Part shown: positions 38,777 to 40,601 of the stretch, piece after piece
How the letters are laid out: each line of letters starts with the position of its first letter
How positions within the stretch are numbered: position 1 is the stretch's first letter
NCBI GenBank assembly: GCA_025358575.1
Contig: JANYJA010000041.1
Span: forward strand, 1 to 40,601
Direction: 5' to 3'
Length of the DNA stretch: 40,601 nt
Origin: Terriglobia bacterium
GTDB lineage: Bacteria; Acidobacteriota; Terriglobia; Bryobacterales; Bryobacteraceae
Made by a program: the position numbers and the translations under genes
Notes under the pieces: generated by a model
Seen by the model: only the letters and a program-made list of their open reading frames with translations
The model's database searches: none
What the model was told of the DNA's origin: nothing

Positions 38777-40260
38777 GTTTTGATTATACCCGCGAGGATC
38801 GCCTGCACGAGTCCCTCCCCGGTGTAGTTTGACGCCTCCACGGCTACGTCGATGCCAAATTGTCGGGCGGTCGCGGAAGTTACCGGCCCGATGCTGGCGA
38901 CCTTGACACCGGCAAGATCCCCGGGCTTGAGGACGCTCATCAGATTCTCCACCGTGGAGGAACTGGTGAACGTGATCCATTGCGGCCGCGGTGACTTACG
39001 GAAGATTTCGTGAGCGCGTTCCGCCAGGCCGTGGGGCCGCACGGTGCGATAAGCTTCGACAACATCAACCAGCGCGCCCCGGCGAGAAAGCTCAGAAGGC
39101 AGGACGTCCCGCGCGACTGCCGCCCGCGCGAGCAAGATCCGCCGGTTATTGAGATTGAACGGTTCGAAGGCTTCCAGCAAGCTTTCGGCGACGAACTCGC
39201 GTCCCATCAGATCGACTTTCAGATCAAGGGCTTCGAGGGCGGCCCGGGTGGCGGGCCCTATGGCGCAGAGACGGCCGCGAATGGCACGAAGATCAAGCGG
39301 CGAACGCCGGAGACGGTCGAGGAAGAACTCGACGCCGTTCGCACTGGTGAAGACCAGCCAGTCGTATACGGAGAGACGGGCAATGGCGCAATCCAGCGGG
39401 GCGATATCGGCGGGGGGCTGAATTTCGATTGCGGGGAGATCGATGGTCTTGGCCCCGAGCGAACGCAGTTGGCGGGTCAACGATGCGGACTGATGGGAAG
39501 CCCGCGTGGAGACAACGGTTTGTCCGAAGAGAGGGAGGCGGCTATACCAGCCGAGCTTGCCGGCCAGCAAAACCACGTCACCGACGATGATGGTGGCGGG
39601 TGGCTTGAGGTCGTGAGACGCGATTAGGCCGGGGAGCGTCGCAAGTGTTCCGGTGACCATCTCCTGATCCGCGCGAGTCCCCCAGCGGACAGCGGCTGCT
39701 GGCGTTTCGGGGGAGCGTCCGTTAGCGATCAGGGCGGCGGCGATGGCGGCGAAAGTGGTCAAGCCCATCAGGATGACCAGCGTTTCAGCCGCGCCGACTT
39801 TGCCCCAATCGATCCGCGAAATTTCGTGACCCGTAACGAACGTAACGACGGAAGTGTGCTCACGGTGGGTGAGCGGAATTCCGGCGTACGCGGCGACGCC
39901 CAGCGGCGAGGTGACGCCCGGGACAATTTCAAAATCGACACCGGCGTCAGCCAGGGCCTCGGCTTCCTCGCCGCCTCGCCCGAAAATAAGGGGATCGCCG
40001 CCCTTGAGACGCACCACCGATAAGCCGCGGCGCGCTCGATCGATCAGCATGGCGCAGATCTCATCTTGCGTGAACGCATGGTCGGATTTCTTCTTGCCGA
40101 CGTAAAGCCGCTCGGCGTGGGGCGGGGCAAAATCGATCAGTGCATGGGCCGCAAGATTGTCGTAAAGCACGCAGTCGGCTTCCTGAAGAAGGCGAAGGCC
40201 TTTGACGGTGATTAGGTCCGGGTCGCCAGGACCCGCGCCAACCAAATAGACCTTGTTCAT
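38773..40260 (-). CDS. cobA-hemD: CobA-HemD fusion: uroporphyrinogen-III methyltransferase and synthase
   Basis: A 495-residue bifunctional enzyme. Residues 1 to about 245 are uroporphyrinogen-III C-methyltransferase (SUMT), with VYLVGAGPGDPDLITVKGLR, LVVRLKGGDPLIFGRGGEE-like and PGVTSPLGVAAYAGIPLTHR motifs that bind SAM. Residues from about 255 to 495 are uroporphyrinogen-III synthase (LFGQTVVSTRA, VFTSANGVEFFL, IGPATRAALE, WITFTSSSTVENL and VASIGPVTSATARQFG). Fusion channels uroporphyrinogen III to precorrin-2, for siroheme or cobalamin, in addition to heme. Longer frames to 40539 lie inside hemC and are rejected; ATG 40260 overlaps the hemC stop (ATGA). The lipoprotein start overlaps its stop. 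Confidence 0.95.
   Translation of the reverse strand: MNKVYLVGAGPGDPDLITVKGLRLLQEADCVLYDNLAAHALIDFAPPHAERLYVGKKKSDHAFTQDEICAMLIDRARRGLSVVRLKGGDPLIFGRGGEEAEALADAGVDFEIVPGVTSPLGVAAYAGIPLTHREHTSVVTFVTGHEISRIDWGKVGAAETLVILMGLTTFAAIAAALIANGRSPETPAAAVRWGTRADQEMVTGTLATLPGLIASHDLKPPATIIVGDVVLLAGKLGWYSRLPLFGQTVVSTRASHQSASLTRQLRSLGAKTIDLPAIEIQPPADIAPLDCAIARLSVYDWLVFTSANGVEFFLDRLRRSPLDLRAIRGRLCAIGPATRAALEALDLKVDLMGREFVAESLLEAFEPFNLNNRRILLARAAVARDVLPSELSRRGALVDVVEAYRTVRPHGLAERAHEIFRKSPRPQWITFTSSSTVENLMSVLKPGDLAGVKVASIGPVTSATARQFGIDVAVEASNYTGEGLVQAILAGIIKT
38783..38788 (-). promoter_or_regulatory. Internal -10 box before the lipoprotein gene
   Basis: Perfect TATAAT on the minus strand within the last codons of cobA-hemD, six bases before the lipoprotein GTG. 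It could drive the lipoprotein, GGR and hemL apart from hemC. No strong -35 is seen. Confidence 0.4.
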
Positions 40261-40601
40261 ACGGCGGAATCGACCGCGGCAGTTGCGTCTGAATCTAAAA
40301 TCTCGCGGGCGCCGCGGGCCAACAGAGTTGCGCCGACTTGGCGGCCTAACTGAACCGGGCGGCAAATATTGTCCTTGCTGACGGCATGAATCACGCGGCT
40401 GCCATCGGGGGCGATGACGGTTGCCGTGAGATGCAGTTCGTCGTCTTCGACGTCGGCATAGGCTCCGATGGGAACTTGGCATCCACCCCCCAGCGTGGCG
40501 AGAAGTGCGCGTTCGGCCGTAATGGCGAGGCGCGTCCAAGGATGGTCGAGCGGGGCGCAGACGTTAAAAGCTTCGCCCCCTTCGCGCGTTTCAATGGCCA
40601 G
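40257..40601 (-). CDS. hemC: Hydroxymethylbilane synthase, C-terminal part (HemC)
   Basis: The last 114 residues of porphobilinogen deaminase; the N-terminus is beyond the right edge. The visible part has ALLATLGGGCQVPIGAYA, where the Cys (of GGGCQVP) carries the dipyrromethane cofactor, followed by the C-terminal domain RVIHAVSKDNICRPVQLGRQVGA. It polymerises four porphobilinogen units into hydroxymethylbilane, which the next enzyme, uroporphyrinogen-III synthase, closes. Its stop overlaps the cobA-hemD ATG by four bases. Confidence 0.95.
   Translation of the reverse strand: MAIETREGGEAFNVCAPLDHPWTRLAITAERALLATLGGGCQVPIGAYADVEDDELHLTATVIAPDGSRVIHAVSKDNICRPVQLGRQVGATLLARGAREILDSDATAAVDSAV

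Noticed and set aside
40261-40539. Upstream extension of cobA-hemD
   Set aside because: It lies in a different frame over hemC; the SUMT N-terminus MNKVYLVGAG starts at 40260.
1-40601. CRISPR arrays, tRNA, rRNA, insertion sequences or prophage
   Set aside because: I looked for regular repeats, tRNA-like cloverleaves, transposase motifs and phage genes and saw none.

Overview
The window looks like ordinary chromosome from a GC-rich, Gram-negative-type bacterium. My best guess is an acidobacterium of the Solibacter/Bryobacterales kind. The reasons are the mix of Tat- and Sec-exported proteins and lipoproteins, a LolA-like protein, HEAT-repeat and DUF1624-type proteins, futalosine-pathway menaquinone genes (mqnE with a UbiA-type mqnP), and a PEGA-domain Ser/Thr kinase. 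This is family-level recognition; no 16S or other rRNA gene is present to settle it. I see no tRNA, rRNA, CRISPR array, insertion sequence or prophage.

Layout. 1-680 holds the 3' end of a large probably secreted protein. 687-1789 (minus) is a Rieske ferredoxin coupled to mutM, divergent from an orphan sugar-binding lipoprotein (1817-2776). 2831-6886 is a tight plus-strand unit: pcrA/uvrD helicase, a 52-residue very basic protein and an APC amino-acid permease. 6873-8583 (minus) has a VOC protein, an FAD amine oxidase and a short ORF without a usual start codon. 8619-12958 holds a small membrane protein, a 67-residue CxxC protein, a HEAT protein, then a plus-strand set: one-TM protein, LolA-like protein, DUF1624-type acyltransferase.

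13024-24521 is almost entirely minus strand. In transcription order it runs DUF192 lipoprotein, larB, PEGA Ser/Thr kinase, sulfite-oxidase/cytochrome c fusion, OmpR-type regulator, HAMP histidine kinase, DUF5666-like protein, multi-PAS histidine kinase, and an amidase broken by one in-frame TAG. The kinase, molybdoenzyme and two-component pair are packed with gaps of 1 to 16 bases, so they may form one redox-signalling operon.

24554-26565 (plus) is mqnP-mqnE. 26562-28189 is a CPBP protease-like membrane protein with a secreted partner. 28196-33759 is the least conventional region: a GHMP sugar-type kinase, a divergent acyl-carrier-like protein whose attachment Ser is Pro, an operon of MFS transporter, ATP-grasp ligase and GT2 glycosyltransferase, and a GNAT acetyltransferase. 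33781-35522 is a proline dehydrogenase and two small membrane proteins. 35565-35893 is a decayed Uma2 gene. 35900-40601 (minus) is a heme operon, hemC, cobA-hemD fusion, lipoprotein, geranylgeranyl-reductase-like flavoprotein and hemL, with overlaps of 4 bases or gaps under 10 bases.

The most general sequence-level signal is that many genes have a good -10 box only 5 to 11 bases before the start codon and no Shine-Dalgarno, which points to leaderless or nearly leaderless transcripts. The most testable oddities are the Ser-less carrier protein, the kinase/sulfite-dehydrogenase/two-component linkage, the amidase nonsense codon and the Uma2 remnant.
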